Shown here in pieces: positions 62,856 to 64,000 of a DNA stretch of 64,000 nt. Positions within the stretch are counted from its first letter, which is position 1. Each line of letters opens with the position of its first letter. A model generated the notes under the pieces. The model saw only the letters and a program-made list of their open reading frames with translations. It ran no database searches and was not told the DNA's origin. This stretch comes from Candidatus Gastranaerophilales bacterium (lineage in GTDB: Bacteria; Cyanobacteriota; Vampirovibrionia; Gastranaerophilales; Gastranaerophilaceae), in assembly GCA_944324475.1 (NCBI GenBank), contig CALUWK010000004.1, forward strand, positions 25,899 through 89,898, given 5' to 3'. The translations under genes were made by a program, and so were the position numbers.

Positions 62856-64000
62856 ATGACAAATTCAACAGTTGAAGTAGTTAAAAAATGTTGTTGCGGT
62901 CAATTTAGGGAATTCGCTTCTAAGGCAGTTGAAGATATTAAATCTCGTGCCGGAAAAGATGGCATGTTTTTAAATTGGATTGAAAAATTACCTAATATTC
63001 AATTAGCAAATTTGGATAAAATGGAAGAAATGGTAAAAACCGCAAAAGCAGGTAAATATACTGATATTGCAATTTTAGGTATCGGCGGTTCTCGTCATAC
63101 GACTGAAAATATCACAAAATTATTAGGAATAGATGAGCATGTTCATTTCTTTTCATCAGTTGAGCCTTTGAGTTTTGATAGATGGATTAAAAGACTTGAC
63201 TTAGATAAAACCTTGTTTTTAGTTGTTTCAAAATCAGGCGGAACATTAGAAACTACTGTTGGTTATGAAAAAGCAAGAAAAGCTGTTCAAGATTATACAG
63301 GAAATAATGATACATCAAGCCAATTTGTTGCAATGACTGATAAAAATTCAGAAAAATCTGCTCTAAGAAGAATAGTTGATTCCGGTGAAATTAAATTATC
63401 AGGCTACGTTCATGATGATGTTGGCGGAAGATTTTCAATTTTTGATGACGCTACAATATTTACTTTATTATTCTTAGGTATTTCAAAAGAAGAAGTAAAA
63501 GAATTGATGAATGCTTCATTGGACGCTCAAAAGGAATTTTTAAACAGCAATATTGAAGAAAATGAAGCTCTACAATTAGCTAAATTTAATGTAAAAGCTA
63601 AAAATATGGGCAAAAATAAACATTTTGTAGAATATTTTGGAGATGAATTCTTTGGAACAACTCTTTGGGAAAAACAATTAAAAAATGAATCTCTAAAAGC
63701 TGCAATTTCTACTGATACAAATGTTGGACCGGGGTATTTGCACTATAATGCCGAAGCAGATTTAGATATTAACAACAACGATTCATTCTTTACTTTTGTA
63801 TATGTTAAAACAGATGATAAAGTTATGAATGCGGTTATGGAAGGTGTAATTAGTGCATATAGCGCTCAACATCCTGTTTCTAAAATTGTTTTAGAAGATT
63901 TATCAATGAAATCAATTGCAAGATTTATCGAATTAAAACATTTTGAAACTCTGTATACAGGTTGGATTTTAAGAGCTCAAAAAGGCAATATTACACCATC
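62856..64000 (+). CDS. Second glucose-6-phosphate isomerase-like protein, 3' end outside window
   Basis: 381 codons seen; the frame is open at the right edge. SIS domains: IAILGIGGSRHTTENI (about 67-82), VVSKSGGTLETTVGYE, and DDVGGRFSIFDDA. The active-site region differs from the pgi at 14391: TLWEKQLKNESLKAA and GPGYLHYNAEAD. GGAGG ribosome site 5 nt before the ATG, TATAAT at 62820-62825. May be a diverged isozyme or a sugar-phosphate isomerase of other specificity. Confidence 0.85.
   Translation, partial: MTNSTVEVVKKCCCGQFREFASKAVEDIKSRAGKDGMFLNWIEKLPNIQLANLDKMEEMVKTAKAGKYTDIAILGIGGSRHTTENITKLLGIDEHVHFFSSVEPLSFDRWIKRLDLDKTLFLVVSKSGGTLETTVGYEKARKAVQDYTGNNDTSSQFVAMTDKNSEKSALRRIVDSGEIKLSGYVHDDVGGRFSIFDDATIFTLLFLGISKEEVKELMNASLDAQKEFLNSNIEENEALQLAKFNVKAKNMGKNKHFVEYFGDEFFGTTLWEKQLKNESLKAAISTDTNVGPGYLHYNAEADLDINNNDSFFTFVYVKTDDKVMNAVMEGVISAYSAQHPVSKIVLEDLSMKSIARFIELKHFETLYTGWILRAQKGNITP

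Overview
The window is about 30% GC, tightly packed and uses the standard code. It looks like a chromosome segment of a gut-type non-photosynthetic cyanobacterial relative (Melainabacteria/Vampirovibrionia, order Gastranaerophilales). This assignment is inference. It rests on a GyrA with a cyanobacteria-like box in its first C-terminal blade, a KDO transferase (WaaA) implying a Gram-negative envelope, an LL-diaminopimelate aminotransferase, FliW/CsrA/FliN, very AT-rich codon use, and several proteins with an N-terminal Ser-Phe-Lys-Gly-like tag. I saw no rRNA, tRNA, CRISPR array, insertion sequence or phage genes. No gene-free stretch exceeds 300 bases; the longest is 11766-12040, which holds the pyr leader.

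Layout. 1-371: 5' part of a tagged membrane protein leaving the left edge. 437-11765 (minus): one long operon, pyrK-pyrD-pyrE-pyrB-pyrC-pyrF-carA-carB, encoding every step to UMP, followed by a protein made only of Clp-N repeats and by tcdA. Its leader holds a promoter, a possible 11-codon leader ORF and an intrinsic terminator just before pyrK, so attenuation is likely. 12041-24495: housekeeping and signalling genes (lipoyl/octanoyl transferase, cytosolic kinase, pgi, speB, coaE, Bax-inhibitor protein, recJ, fliN-like, ThiF-like, TPR, wecB, glycosyltransferase). 24616-35201: gyrA, two tandem thymidylate-kinase-like genes, miaA, rpsT, an alanine/sodium symporter, a degenerate secreted phosphoesterase and glnA. 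35224-45784: alpha-oxoamine synthase, waaA, a GC-rich structured intergenic element, a secreted serpin-like protein, trhP-like U32 protein, yqeG, secG, dapL-like, hpf, and a TPR-fliW-csrA-TPR cluster.

46213-50405 (minus) is the most unusual region: a tight three-gene set in which one AAA+ ATPase has intact Walker motifs and its two neighbours appear to be AAA-derived proteins that lost them, one with a membrane anchor. All carry N-terminal tags related to the lineage motif. 50638-57878 (plus) encodes a six-gene, Hyf/Mbh-like membrane oxidoreductase whose large subunit has lost nickel ligands and so is probably not a hydrogenase. It is followed on the minus strand by a REC-degenerate GGDEF-REC protein, a soluble histidine kinase and Mini-RNase III. 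60347-62772 holds a glycine-zipper protein, a small unknown and a RelA/SpoT-domain protein with a tagged N-terminus. A second, divergent glucose-6-phosphate isomerase leaves the right edge.
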